The notes under the pieces are model-generated. The model ran no database searches, was not told where the DNA came from, and was given only the letters and a program-made list of their open reading frames with translations. From Podospora bellae-mahoneyi (Eukaryota > Ascomycota > Sordariomycetes > Sordariales > Podosporaceae): a stretch of 64,000 nucleotides of DNA. The translations under genes were made by a program, and so were the position numbers. This document shows positions 34,124 through 45,837 of this stretch, piece by piece. The stretch spans positions 2,542,001 through 2,606,000 of the forward strand of contig NC_085884.1 in the NCBI RefSeq assembly GCF_035222275.1, read 5' to 3'. Each line of letters starts with the position of its first letter. The first letter of the stretch is position 1.

Positions 34124-35676
34124 TTTGATGACACGAGAATATGACAACTGAGCAGAGGATTACGTTGTCAGAAGTACTGTGATGTCTTGATAGGTAGTTT
34201 GGCCTTTTTTTCTCTTTCTTCTGGCTATATTAATGAAGATCTCTTTTTGGATATCTGATTTTGTCTCTGGAGTAACCTTTATGTGTCTGTGTGCTAGGAA
34301 ACACGCCGCCGTCAGTGTCACTGGGCCAGCTCATGTAACTTGCTCTTCTGTGAATGATAAGAGATTGCTTGATACTGGAACCTTAGGGATCTTTTTTCTA
34401 CCTAATTAGTTTTAGCGCTAGACCATATCATGTATGAGATATGTAGGATGCCCACAGAAACTGCGACAACCCTGTGCCCTGTCTTATTCATCTTATCTCG
34501 AGCCTGGAGCAACAAAGATTGGGTGTAGATCATGAAGGAACATTCCATGTCATGGTGGAGATTTTCTCGGGCAATAGCCGGCTGGGGTAACTTGGAGTTT
34601 CCAGTGCCTGGAAGCAGTAGCATAATAGGTACCTATCGTTGTGGTAGAATCACGGTGCAAAACGAAGCAATGGTTGGGTATATGCAAACATTGACTTTTA
34701 AAGTGAAATGAAGGAGATTATCCTGTTTCCATATTATCAACTTTCTCTTCAATGGTTATTTATATCCTGTTAGATGGGTGCCTCGTGAGTACTCCTCAGC
34801 CCAATGATGTCGTCGACCCAGTGATTCCGCCGACCCAGTGACTCCGCCGACCCAGTGTTCTCGCCAACCCAGATCTCGCCGATCCAATGGTGTCGTCGGC
34901 CCCCAGCTAGGGTGTGGTCAAGGAACTGCAGACATGGACTACGGTTTGAAGATCTGTGAATAGGGTTCCCTTGAGCCTCCAGCACAATAGGTGCCTTAGG
35001 TAGCAAAGACTGTTCTTGTATACCTCGATGAATACCCTCTATAGCATTCTTATCACTTGTCTGTCTGCTCTGTTGGGCCATTAACTGCCCTGGCCCTTCA
35101 TCCCATTCACTTCCAGCAGACTCTTCTTATCAAGCCCTGTCATCCACACCCTCGGGGCCCCTGCACTTGCCATTCTGCCCACACTTTTCGTTCACCAATT
35201 TAGTGCTGCTCTGGTGTCTATGAATTATTTCCTCTCATCCTTAGGCTTGCTTTCGTCCTTTTCCACCACACACCGCACCAATCCCTCCCGCTTCGAGCTT
35301 TGTGCAAGTCTGTTGCCCAACACAACGCACATCAGATCTCCAAGCAAGCTTCGCATTGAAGCCTCATAGTAAGTCGCATCACCTCCACCACTGTCATTAT
35401 CATTGTCATCTATGCTTAATTATTCATCTTTGCTTCCTACATCTCGTGGACGTTATCCACATCCGAGGGAAGGTGACAAGGGTATTATCACATTTCCTCC
35501 ACACATCACTCATCTCTTCCAGCCCTGAGGCCTTGCTTTTCATTCATAGGACACATCTTTGGACTTCTCACCTCACAGTGAATCACTGACACTGACACTT
35601 CTCTTTCTTCCACAGGCAGTTTGACTTCTCATTACATCTGTCACACTTTCTCACAAACAACCACCGCTCAACCACA
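34124..35676. other. Long intergenic region
   Basis: About 1.55 kb. The left 650 bp is plain, the middle holds a GC-rich 17-bp minisatellite, and the right 550 bp is pyrimidine-rich and probably the promoter and leader of the AT-hook gene. No protein gene recognised. Confidence 0.5.
34811..34912. repeat. 17-bp minisatellite, about six units
   Basis: Diverged tandem units with consensus CGCCGACCCAGTGACTC. It is a GC-rich patch in otherwise ordinary intergenic DNA. Confidence 0.85.
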
Positions 35677-36532
35677 ATGGCTGACACCAAGATTTCTCCC
35701 GCTGCCCCTGAGGGCTTTTCTGAGCGTGAACAGCGCCTCATGATGTTTGTCCTGCTCCACAGTGACATCACCTCTTTGCAGGCACGTTTCTTTCTTTCTT
35801 TCACCACACCGTTACTTCTCTAGCAGTGCTGACACTCCTTTCTTACAGATTGACTACCCTGCTGTTGCCTCCCGCATGGGCCTCACCAATGTCCGCTCCG
35901 CCTCCAACGCCTGGGGCACCCTCAAGAAGAAGATTCTCGCCATCGATGCCCAGGATAAGGCCGCCAACCCTGACAAGGCTGCTGTTGCTGAGGAGAGCAC
36001 CGCTTCGACCAAGGCCACTACTAAGACCCCCGCCAAGGGCAAGCGTGCTGCTGCCGCCATAACCGAGGGCGATGCCGATGCCGAAATCGCCACTCCCACC
36101 AAGAAGCCCCGTGGCAGAAAGCCCAAGGCTGCCACCACCACCCCCAAGATTGAGGATATGGTGACATCTGAGGATGGCGAGAAGGCCGAGGGCAGTGAGA
36201 ATACTCCCATCAACCTCGTTACACCCACCCTGACCCCCGTCAAGAAGCCTCGTGGTCGCGCCGCCGCCAAGATCAAGGCCGAGGCCGCTGCCAAAGCCAC
36301 CGCTGAGGTCGGGGCTGCTAACACGAAGACTGCTGCTGCCAAGGAGGAGGACTTGGAGTCCGAGGTCAAGGATGAATCCACCGTCACTGAGGCCAAAAAG
36401 GAGGAGGACGATGTCGAGGAGCTTGTTAGCCCCGAGGATGTCGCCCACCTGGAGAAGATTGCCGTTGATGGAATCAAAGCTATCAAGCAGGAGGATCTGG
36501 AGGAGCAGGACGAGGATGATGGCACCATTTAG
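35677..36532 (+). CDS. AT-hook nuclear protein with a probable GC-AG intron
   Basis: Exon 1 35677-35781 and exon 2 35849-36532 give 262 residues. The continuous, conserved-looking text SDITSLQ-IDYPAVASRMGLTNVRSASNAWGTLKKKI requires splicing straight after the CAG at 35779-35781, so the intron begins with GC (GCACGT) and ends TTACAG. The N-terminal 65 residues form a small helical Myb/SANT-like module common to many fungal chromatin proteins. Two AT-hook-like cores follow (KKPRGRKPK and KKPRGRAAAK) in an Ala/Lys-rich, histone H1-like stretch, and the tail is acidic. Expected to be nuclear and to bind AT-rich minor groove. No catalytic domain. Confidence 0.8.
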
Positions 36533-37276
36533 GTCCTTATTTCGTTGACTCGCGAGCATATTGACCTCATCCTCACTTTACAAATTCTCTGGTAGGGCTT
36601 TGATATGGGCAGCTGTGCGGAGTTGGGAATACATAGGAGTCTCGGTTACGCTTGGAATTTCTCTCCCGTCTTTGGAGCAGACCATAGGAACATGAAGCCT
36701 GCATAGTAACGAAGCAATGGGGATATAATGAATTACCTTTTCTTCAACACCTGACCGTGATTCATTGATGTGCTACTGCAGTGGTGTGCCAGATAACCTT
36801 TGTGAATGATTGTGCAAGTGCGGTGCGGCAACATGCCTCCATCTCTCTGCCATCTTGTGGCCGACTCGTCATCTCAAAGTTATGTGTAACTCCGATCGCA
36901 CTTTGGGTCACCTCAACACCAGTGATTACTTCTATCAGCATGACCTCGAGTTTCATGATGTGCATTCTCAAAGTCCATGGCCATTATGCTGATGCCTTCC
37001 CGACATATCACACCGGAAGCCGGCGCACTTGTGCATAAGAGCAGTGTGAGGAAGGAAGGCATGGTCCACGATAAGATGCGCTGGTTGCCGCCATCAAGTC
37101 GCAGATAAACCATCGCTCCTTCCTTTCGGAGACCACCTGCACCGATGGCGGAGAATTATTGCGACAGCCCTGCCTCACGTTTTTTATTTCCCTGCCCATC
37201 TTCAGCTTTCTCTTCTCCTACCATTGAAACTGACCTACCACGCTTATCCCAATTATCAAAAGCATCAATCCTCACC
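36533..37276. other. Intergenic region
   Basis: 744 bp between same-strand genes; no repeat, RNA gene or convincing frame seen. Confidence 0.5.
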
Positions 37277-38024
37277 ATGTTCGCCTCTCATGTCATCGGG
37301 ATGCTGCTGGCTGCGGCCTCAGTCAAGGTCGGTCGGAGAGTTACGCTGGTGTTGAGTCGAACGACCGAGTCGCTAATTCCACAAAACAGGCCATTCCTGC
37401 TTCATTTGAAGGCTTGATCACCGCCGATATCACCTGGACCGGCCGGGTCGTCGCCAATGGCTCCATGGTCAACTTCACTGGCCCCTCTCTCCAGGCCATC
37501 GAGCAGAGCATTGCTTCTGTCTATCCCGGCTTTACTTGGGCTACTGCTCCCCAGCCTACCGACGATTTTTCTCTGAGCAGCCGTAACATTGATGACACCC
37601 AAGATGTCCCAACCCCTTCGGTAAGCCTCTGTCCCCTTTCTTACATGGCTCCGGGCCACATTCTCACCAATTTCCACAGTTGCTCAAGTGTTGGGATGGA
37701 GGTGTTGGTGATGCCGATGCCTCCCACATCACTGAGGGCATCAATTACCTCCAGAGCGTCCCTGGATACTGCTCGAATGGTGCCGGCGCCGCCAACTGCG
37801 GACAGATCAGCTGCAGCTACAACAGCGCCATCATGTGGTGCAACAACAACAGGCGTACCTACACCACGCACTGCAAGAGCCTTGCCAAGTATGCCACAGC
37901 TATTGTCAGGGGGTGCCAGCATGAGACGCGTGATTCGGCGCATGAGACCATCTGGACCCGCGGCATCCAGGGAGATGAGCTTGGCATTAGCGTCATTGCC
38001 GCGAAGCCAGCGGTTGATTGCTGA
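37277..38024 (+). CDS. Secreted cysteine-rich protein of unknown function
   Basis: Three exons, 37277-37327, 37390-37620 and 37680-38024, give 208 residues. A signal peptide (MFASHVIGMLLAAASVKA) is encoded mainly by exon 1. The C-terminal part holds six or more cysteines in CWDGGVGDADASHITEGINYL, CSNGAGAANCGQISCSYNSAIMWCNNN and a closing GCQHE/VDC, a pattern that I have seen in secreted fungal proteins of effector-like type but cannot name. Each intron has a GT donor and AG acceptor and keeps phase 0. Likely extracellular, disulfide-stabilised. The first intron donor (GTCGGT) is weak, so the exon 1 boundary is the least sure part. Confidence 0.75.
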
Positions 38025-38332
38025 GCAAGAGGAGAAAGGCGGGAGGAACTTTGGTTGCGAGAGATGACTGGTTATACAATGTCAATCGATCTGAGGTAGA
38101 TGGAGGCAATCTGCATAGAAGAGAGATATCGCAAGATGATGTTGTGCGTGGCCCTTGTTGTTTTACTTGGTGCTACGTTTGCCTATTCGAGTCATTGTCT
38201 GAGCTTTGTTGCCATCTGGTCATGGGAGCCTCCATGCCCCAAGGTTACAACCCCGAGGCCTGTCATGTCACTGCTTGGCATGGGTAACGACAAGTACTAA
38301 ACACAAAATGGGCAGCTGACGACATCAACCCT
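38025..38332. other. Convergent 3' spacer
   Basis: 308 bp between two convergent genes for secreted proteins; nothing else seen. Confidence 0.5.
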
Positions 38333-39001
38333 TCACAAGAAACAAGTCCCAAACTGAGGATCCCCCGATGGGAACGAGCAGCCCACAGACCCATTGACAT
38401 TGGTGCAGCACACGTCCACAAAGTTGTCGATCGTACATGGTGACCCTGGAGGGCCACACATTGGCTTGAACGGATAGGCGTAGTCATCAGACTCGTAATT
38501 GGGGTATCTTGTCTCTGACTCGATGTCGTGACCCCGGTCATTGCCGACATGTGGAGGCGGGGCTTTTGTCTGTATCATGGTTAGACAGACGACGATCATG
38601 GGGTTCAAGAATGGGAGGGAGCTGCGGGAGCGAAACGTGAACAAGCCGAGTCTAGCTTTTGGGGGCTTGTGCCAGCAGGACTTTTGGAAGGGACCCATGG
38701 CGGCGGGCCCTTTGCAGGTTGTTTTGGTGTGCTTGTTGCAGAAACATTTGGCGGATTGGGCCTCGAGGGCGCGGGAGCATTTGTTGCCTTTGAGGCAGCA
38801 GGGTTTCTTGGGGGCGGCGGGACGGGCGATGGGTATTTGGGTAGGGGGGCTTTCGAGGGGGCTGTATGACGGGGGTGCGTCGTTGAAGTTGTCCAGGGAG
38901 TTCCAGACGTGGATGGAGCCGTCGGGGTGGGTGGTTCTTTGGAGGGCGGTGGTGAGGGAGGTGGTGATGGTGATGAGGAGGGGGAGCGGTAGAAGCTTCA
39001 T
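38333..39001 (-). CDS. Secreted cysteine-rich protein of unknown function
   Basis: Open frame of 222 residues with an N-terminal signal peptide (MKLLPLPLLITITTSLTTAL). Two cysteine-rich patches are visible: CCLKGNKC with CFCNKHTKTTC near residues 68-95, and CGPPGSPCTIDNFVDVCC with CSFPSG and a terminal GTCFL. A hydrophobic stretch in the middle (SSLPFLNPMIVVCLTMIQ) interrupts them and could be part of an intron: a CTAAC-like branch and ACAG acceptor are present there, but no donor keeps the frame, so the gene is left unspliced. Function unknown; effector-like by size and cysteine content. Confidence 0.62.
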   Translation of the reverse strand: MKLLPLPLLITITTSLTTALQRTTHPDGSIHVWNSLDNFNDAPPSYSPLESPPTQIPIARPAAPKKPCCLKGNKCSRALEAQSAKCFCNKHTKTTCKGPAAMGPFQKSCWHKPPKARLGLFTFRSRSSLPFLNPMIVVCLTMIQTKAPPPHVGNDRGHDIESETRYPNYESDDYAYPFKPMCGPPGSPCTIDNFVDVCCTNVNGSVGCSFPSGDPQFGTCFL

Positions 39002-39616
39002 CTCGGTGGGTGCTACGGAATGAGGAGAAACAGATCAACGAGGGATTCATGGAGACGGTGTCGGCGAAAGGGGATTGATGTGTTGGCTTGGTGAGTCGGG
39101 TCATATTGAAGTGCGAGTCGCTGGTGATGGCACATTGGGCAGCCGGTTCCATCGCACCCAGAGATGTTGAACTCTGGGGCCGGTTATGGTGTTGGACCAC
39201 GCCACTTGTCGAACCGGTGGTGTTGTTTCTCCACTGGAAGACCAGATACCGATTCCGCCCATATGAACTATCATCTCAAGTGATCAAACTTGTGTTTCTG
39301 ATCCTGCATGCCACAGGATATCGTTCGAGGGGAAGCATTGAGGGGGGTTAGCTGCCAAGATATCAATTGAACCCTTGGAGCAGATGGTTTTTGTGGGGTA
39401 ATAGGGTGTGGGCCCAAGGATAGTGTGGTTGACTCAGAGAGGGAATGACGTCACAGTACATCATCGTCAACACGATCATGGACGAACAACAGCAGGAAGC
39501 AGGAAGCGACCCGGGAGCTTGGGGTAGCAATTCAAGCCCCTGCCAAGCCAATCTTCCAGATCCCATCTGAACTTCAATCAATTCATCACATACACTACGC
39601 AGTGACACCCGTCAAT
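39002..39616. other. Divergent intergenic region
   Basis: 615 bp between the secreted-protein gene and the cation transporter gene; likely holds both promoters. Nothing specific identified. Confidence 0.5.
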
Positions 39617-41125
39617 ATGGTCGGACGACGCCCACGCGCTATCAACTGGGCCACCGAGGACCACAAGAGCTGGCCTGCCATTCCGCGACAACGACGCCCT
39701 CCAGCCCACGGGTACCGAGACGACGATGAAGAAGCTGCCCTCCCTCCCCATGGAGAGACACCCAACGCCCGACACACCGACCGAGCGAGGATAACGAGAG
39801 ACACGGGCTTCAAAGATGAAGCAGCACTGCTGGCCGCCGAGCATCGGCGCGACGACCTCAAGCGTAGGGTCCTTGATGGCATGCGGGGGTTCGACCTTGA
39901 AAAGATGGATAAAAGGTGTCGCCGGTCGGACGACGAGCTGAAGAGGATAAAGAACAAGAAGGTACGAAGTTTTTACGAGGCCCAAAATGATACACTGGAT
40001 GCGTGGCTGGAAGTGGATGCCCTGGTCTACGCCGTCGCCGACGACGTCATTGACAGCATGGTACGTCTCCAATTTTGATTTAGCCTAAGCTCCAGAGCTA
40101 ACACCAAACCGTCGACACAGAACCCGGACGCTGACGGCGATGGAATACCCGAACGACGGATGCCCCTCCAAGACTCCCGCGGCGCCATTGATTGCTTTCT
40201 ACCACCCGAACACCGCGAGAAGCGTGCCCGAGACGAGAAGTACGCCCGCTGGGCCATCAACATCAACCTCTTGGCCAACATCTTCATGCTGGCTGCGAAG
40301 CTGATCAGCTTGAAGTTCAGTCCGTCTCTTTCACTGGCAGCAAGTACTGCCGACTCGGCACTCGATCTCTTCTGTACGCTTATAGTCTATGGCACCAACC
40401 GCGTCGTTGCCTGGCGTCTCAAGGCCCTGCAGGTGAAGTATCCCGTGGGACGACGTCGTCTGGAGCCAATTGGGATTCTGGTCTTCAGTGTCATCATGGT
40501 CGTCTCATTCGTTCAAATCTTGGAAGAATCTGTCACCAAGCTGCTGCCTGGCGGTGATAGAGATGTTGCTCCCCTCCCAGCTGTGGCCATCGCAGCCATG
40601 GCGGCCAATGCAATCATCAAAGGCCTGATCGGGTTTGCATGTCGACACATCAAGACAACTCAAGTTCAGGCACTGGTTCAGGACTGCAAGACGGATGTCT
40701 ACTTCAACATTGCCTCGTTGCTCTTCCCGCTCGTGGGAGTGCATGCTCATAGCTGGTGGCTTGATCCCGCGGGTGCTTCGCTCTTGGCGCTGTATGTGAT
40801 TGTTGACTGGGCAGAGACGTGTATGCGCAACATCAGCAGGTTGACGGGAAGCAATGTGGGCGATGCGCTGCAGAAGAAGCTGATGTATCTCGCCTTTCGG
40901 TTTTCGCCAGTCGTGGAGGGGTTCAAATCGCTCACGGCCTACCATGCAGGGGATGGAGTCTGGGTCGAGCTGGACATTTTGCTGGATGAAAACACGCCAC
41001 TGCCTACGGCTCACGATATCGCCGAAACGTTGCAGTATTGCTATGAGGGGTTGCAAGAGGTCGACAGGGCGTTTGTGACGGTGGACTACTCTACGTTTGG
41101 CCCGACCGGCCACGCAGCAACGTGA
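39617..41125 (+). CDS. Cation diffusion facilitator (CDF) transporter, Mn-type signature
   Basis: Exons 39617-40060 and 40121-41125 join in phase 0 (GTACGT...ACACAG) to give 482 residues. The long charged N-terminal region is cytosolic. A six-helix CDF core follows, with metal-site motifs Asp226-X3-Asp230 in ASTADSALDLF (second helix) and Asp336-X3-Asp340 in QDCKTDVYFN (fifth helix). A DxxxD pair in both helices, rather than HxxxD, is the signature of the manganese-type CDF group. A C-terminal cytoplasmic ferredoxin-like domain (VEGFKSLTAYHAGDGVWVELDILLDEN) is present. The protein should export divalent cations, probably Mn, from the cytosol into an organelle by proton exchange. Intact. Confidence 0.9.
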
Positions 41126-41886
41126 TGAATGATCGTGGGATGGATGGGGATACGAGTTGGAGTTTGCGGCACAGCCAGGAATTGTTGTATAAACAGAGAT
41201 ACCCATGTTGCAGCAGGTTCACGCATGTAATAGTAGCTATTTTGGAACTTTCGGAATGGTTTGACCCTTCCACATACTCGTGATGGTGTGCTTGTATGTT
41301 CGACATCTCGCTAATATTGACACAGGAGCCAATGGGGTTGGTCTCTGCCACCTCTAATGATTGACTTGGGCTGCCACACAGCCCTACGGTAGGGCTCAAA
41401 CAAGCTTGCCGCTGCACCTTCTGCGAGCTGAAGTGCAATGGCAGAGGGTCACCATTCCTACCATCTCCAAGCAAGTCAGCCGCTTTCCAGTCAGCCACAA
41501 CCTGTCCCAACACCCGATGTGGTATCCTTCGGTGATGATCATCACCACCTATTCAGAGCTTCTCGTTTTGCGACGCCATCAGCGCTGTTTTTGATGTCGG
41601 TCACCAGCACTCGAGTTCCTCGCCGTGTTATCTGTGGTTAGCTCGTCGATAGCAGCTCGCCACAGCGCTTCAATATTACGCCTCTTGTACTCGGATCCCT
41701 CGCATCTTCACCCTCCTCACACCCAGGCTTGTCTACGGCAACAAAGAGCAACAGATGAGACGAGGGAAATATAAAGATGCCTCCAACGCCAGTAGCAAGT
41801 TTTTTTTTGGACCATTGTTAAGCTCATCATTGGCGTAAAACACCACCCTTGCAAGCTCTACAGCCTCACCATTCCAAGATCTCACC
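41126..41886. other. Intergenic region
   Basis: 760 bp ahead of the protease-repeat gene, with a pyrimidine-rich leader near 41700-41880. No other feature seen. Confidence 0.5.
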
Positions 41887-44517
41887 ATGACAACCCTCGA
41901 AAGCATTCTCAAGGACCCAGCTGTCGCTGGAGCCTACTGGACCCTTTCGAATCCCGAGGACATGTCCCCCGCGGAGTCGACTTTCACCATCGGCGGCTAC
42001 AGCGAAGCTGTCTTTGAACCTGACAACCGCACCCCCGTCGATGAGACCGACTATGCCGATGGCGGAAAATATCGGTGTTTGTCCCCTTTTTCTACACTAC
42101 CACGGGAGACATCCATCACTGACATGTCCCAGCCATCGTCAAGATCGTCATGCGCTACGAAGGCCAAACCAAAGACGACAGGCGCTGGGCCATCGGCACG
42201 GGGTATCTCATCTCTCCCAACACCTTCGTCACCGCCGGCCACTGCGTCTATGACCGCACTGGTGGAGGCCAAGGTGCTCAACCGAGCGGTTTGGGCCGTG
42301 TAGTCCAGATGAAGTGCTACATTGGTTATTGCGGTCTTGACAGTGTCACTCGTCCCAACAGCACCGTCCAGGCTCGTCGCGCTCTCGCTACTGTCACCAC
42401 CGCGCAGTGGATCACCACTGGTGATAGGCGGTATGATGTCTCTTTTGTTAGGCTTGACCGCCCGTTTGAGGGGAAACTCAGGGCGCATGATGGCGGGAGC
42501 ACACTCCGGAACTTTGTTATTCAGGAGACGCCGATGAGGGAGAAGGGCGCGTTGCTGGGCGTGGTGGGGTACCCGGGGGATAAATACTTGAATAAGGAGA
42601 AGGGGGCGCAAATGTATGAGTTGTTTGAGACGGTGGACTATGATTTGGGAAAGGGGGCGGGGAATATGTTGCAGTATCGCATTTCGACTTTTAAAGGTGG
42701 GTGGTTGACTGGTTACTTGATCCCATGGTGACTATGGTGATGTGACACTAATACGAGATTTGGACAGGACAATCGGGGGCTCCCGTGATTCGGAAATGGG
42801 ATGCTGCTCCAGACAAGGGGCAGTTGGTTGTCATTGGCACGCATTGCTACGGAGGAGAGGCGCGCAACTCGGCCAGTGTGATTGGCGGGGAGTATGGCAA
42901 CAACTACAACTTCTTCCTCGCGGCTCTTGAACAGCTCCCTCCTACTGTCAAGGATGTGACAGGTGTGAAGCGGGTAGTGGGAAAAGACGACTCAGGTGAG
43001 ACTGGCACCGAGACTGGTATGGATGGTCCGGTCGGTGAGGCAGAGGGCTTTCTTGATGTTCTCAAGGACATCGGCCGGGTGGTTGCTCCTGTTGTGCAAA
43101 CTGCCCTCCCCTTGGTTTCACCGCTTCTAGGTCCAATGGGTGGACCGGTGAGCGCCATTGGGAGCATCGCCATGGGCGCACTCAGCAAAGCAGTTCAGGA
43201 ATCTGATATGGAATCTGGTCTGCCTCCTCCGCTGAGGATAAAGCTTGCTGCTGGTGTGGCCGAACGCGCCGTGGTGGCCGAGAGTGTCTTGCAGACTGTC
43301 CTCAGGATGGAGAGATCTCCTGTCTCTCAGAGAATCGTCGACAAGATGAGATCCAAGTACACCGCTACTGGATTTACCTCGAAGCACGCAGCCAAGTTAG
43401 GTCCTAGGATGGTGCCCCTGCTCAGCCAGGCTGGCTTGAGAATCGCTGTCACGGAAGGGCTGATCCAAAAGCCAGCTGAGTTTGGAGCCACAAAGCAGGT
43501 GCCAGTCTCGCAGACCGAAGCAGACTTGACTGGAGATACTCACACCGACAGGTTTCTCGAGAACATCGCCAAGACCGAGGCCAAGGTCTTGAAGTCAGGG
43601 GCTCAGTCCGAGGCATTTTTTGACAACTTGGGGCCATTCTTGACGAGAGCACTCAAAGTGGCTTCGCCTGTCTTGCTGACATCTGCGAGGGCTGGCTTGC
43701 AAAAGATAGATCAGATTCTGGCCAAGAAAGAGAAGCAAGTTGGCGGTGGCACTGAGGCTCTGCTGGAGGACCCAACCAATGAGAAGGTCATCACTGATGA
43801 GAAGGCCGCTGCATTGCTCGCCCACAGGGCTGTCGTTGCGGAGTGTGCCTTGCAGGCTGTTCTGGAGGCGGAGCCAAAAGAGCTGAGGGAGAGTGTGATC
43901 CTGGGAGAAAGCGCGGGTTCAGCAGAGCAGGAGAGCTTCTTTGGCGGTTTGCTCAAGACTGTCCAGCGCATTGCGCCGGCCGTGTTGAAGGCTGCCCCGG
44001 CAGTTCTCAACACAGCTGTTCCGATCCTTCTTGGTGCTATCAGCGGTCCTGCTGGAGCACCCGCCGTTGCTGCGGCCTCTTTTAGTGTATCATCTGTTGA
44101 GGATACTGCTGACACTCTGAACGGTGAACATGCTGCTGTTGGTGTCAACGGCTGGAGCAAGAAGAAATCTGGTATCAACGGGGGATCCTTCACGGTAAGC
44201 AATGTTTCATTTGCTTTGGTTTGACAGTGCCAAAAGGGAACATACCAACAGTGGAGGTGTAGACTGTTCAATTTTCGTTATCAGCTGTTGCCCCGGGCTC
44301 AAGTTTGGACCAGTTGCCCGCGAACATGGCACGGGCTAGTGGTTCAAACGCGTTTAGCAATCCAGAGCATGAAGGGCTTGAAGAGGAAGAAACTCAACCG
44401 ATCAGTGACTGTGGTGATGACGGGTTATCAAGCTGCGGAGAGGGTGATGACCAAAATCAAGATGGGGTTGACTGGCTTGACGATGATGAGCTTTGTGGCT
44501 CTTTCAACAGAAGCTGA
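41887..44517 (+). CDS. Trypsin-like (V8/S1-type) serine protease fused to hydrophobic helical repeats
   Basis: Four exons, 41887-42076, 42133-42696, 42768-44194 and 44263-44517, give 811 residues. The protease domain spans about residues 60-310 with His100 in VTAGHC, Asp165 in YDVSFVRLD and Ser254 in GQSGAPV, a full chymotrypsin-fold triad resembling bacterial V8/glutamyl endopeptidases. There is no signal peptide, so it is probably intracellular. The second half repeats a pattern three times: FLDVLKDIGRVVAPVVQTALPLV (from about 346), FFDNLGPFLTRALKVASPVLL (about 536) and FFGGLLKTVQRIAPAVLKAAP (about 642). Two of these are linked to helical RAVVAESVLQTVL and RAVVAECALQAVL blocks (about 418 and 605). 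An acidic tail ends the protein. I know no named family with this layout. The exon 3/4 join (TAG acceptor) is the least certain. Confidence 0.82.
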
Positions 44518-45837
44518 CCTATTTTGTTTGCCTAGGTTCCTATTGCTAGCTTGGCTTGAGCTCTGTTACAGAATAAATGCCGCCTGCCAGGGTGAAAGGG
44601 GATAATATGGTTTGGAAGGCGGCTTGGTGTCACGTATGTTTCTGGTTATGATTGGATTATGGAGTGGATTGGTTGGGGCTGGACACTGAGAGCACATGAC
44701 TGAACTGATTTATGAGTAACAATATTACACCTTGTTATTGATCCGCGGATGACGTTTGGTTTGTTACTGTTGTCACTGCAAACTGTATCAGCATAATAGC
44801 ATTCAGTCACCCTGCTGCTGTGAAAATGCAAAGATGTGTGAGTCTAAATATCAACCGCACAAAAGACTAAGGTTTCCAAGAAGATCTAGTGTCTGTGTAT
44901 AAAGTCAGGGGCCTTGTTGTCTAGGATGTTCCATTGATCTCTCCAACTCATTGCGTCTATTTCTCTGTTTATCCGGTCTGGCTATTAGTTGGTTATTGTT
45001 AAACAACAAAGGATACACCTCACTGTTCGACGTCGAGAGTATCTAACTACTAACACAAAGGATTGCTACATGAACTCTATCGCCATTAAGGCAAATTACC
45101 AGCTGTCCACCTCCTTCAGAGATTTTTGGGTTCCTAAAGTTTTGGAATCAGCTTGTCAATACTTGAAGATCCTAGACTTTGTATTGATGAATACTCTTGA
45201 AGAATATATCCTCCCACATAAGTGAATTACAAAGGCAAATCATGGGACAAGTAGCTTACATTAGTCTACCTCTTTATTGCTCTTCACTGCTCTTCACTGC
45301 CCTGCACTGCTCTTCACCTTCAACTGTCATCGGCCTTTTGTAGAGCAGCTCAACTTCACCTCATCGATCATTCACTAGCCTGAAGCACACTGTGGTCCTT
45401 ATACCAGCTAATCGCCGGCAGACGATATATCAGCTGCACATGCTCTTGGCAACACTCCTCGCTCTCGGCCTTCAGACTATATGGAACCATCATCATATGT
45501 CAAGATTGGGACCGCGGATTCACTTATACTATCAGCGAATCACTCGGCGCACGGCCTGTTTGCCATGGAACCCAATGATAGGGGTGGGGGGGTGCACTGC
45601 CTTGAGCCGCATCCCCGGACCATATCTTACTCTTCACGTCGTTTCCGTTCTCATCTTCAGATATTCTCGGCTAAGACTTGCGTGAGTACTATGGGTTCTT
45701 CGCATTGCTCCAGGAAGTGTGGCTCGACTTCAAGATGCCATAATATATATAGGTTGGATGACCAGGAAATGGACCACATGTGGATCTGGTCCACCACCAC
45801 CACACCAGCCACACAACCATGTTGAGACTTTTTATTT
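44518..45837. other. Intergenic region with a short CACTGCTCTT tandem
   Basis: About 1.3 kb. A direct repeat of GCTCTTCACTGC units lies at 45280-45317. No protein gene is supported. Confidence 0.5.

Noticed and set aside
38540-38660. Intron in the secreted cysteine-rich gene at 38333-39001
   Set aside because: Branch and acceptor are present but every visible donor breaks the downstream frame, which contains the cysteine motif, so it was not applied.
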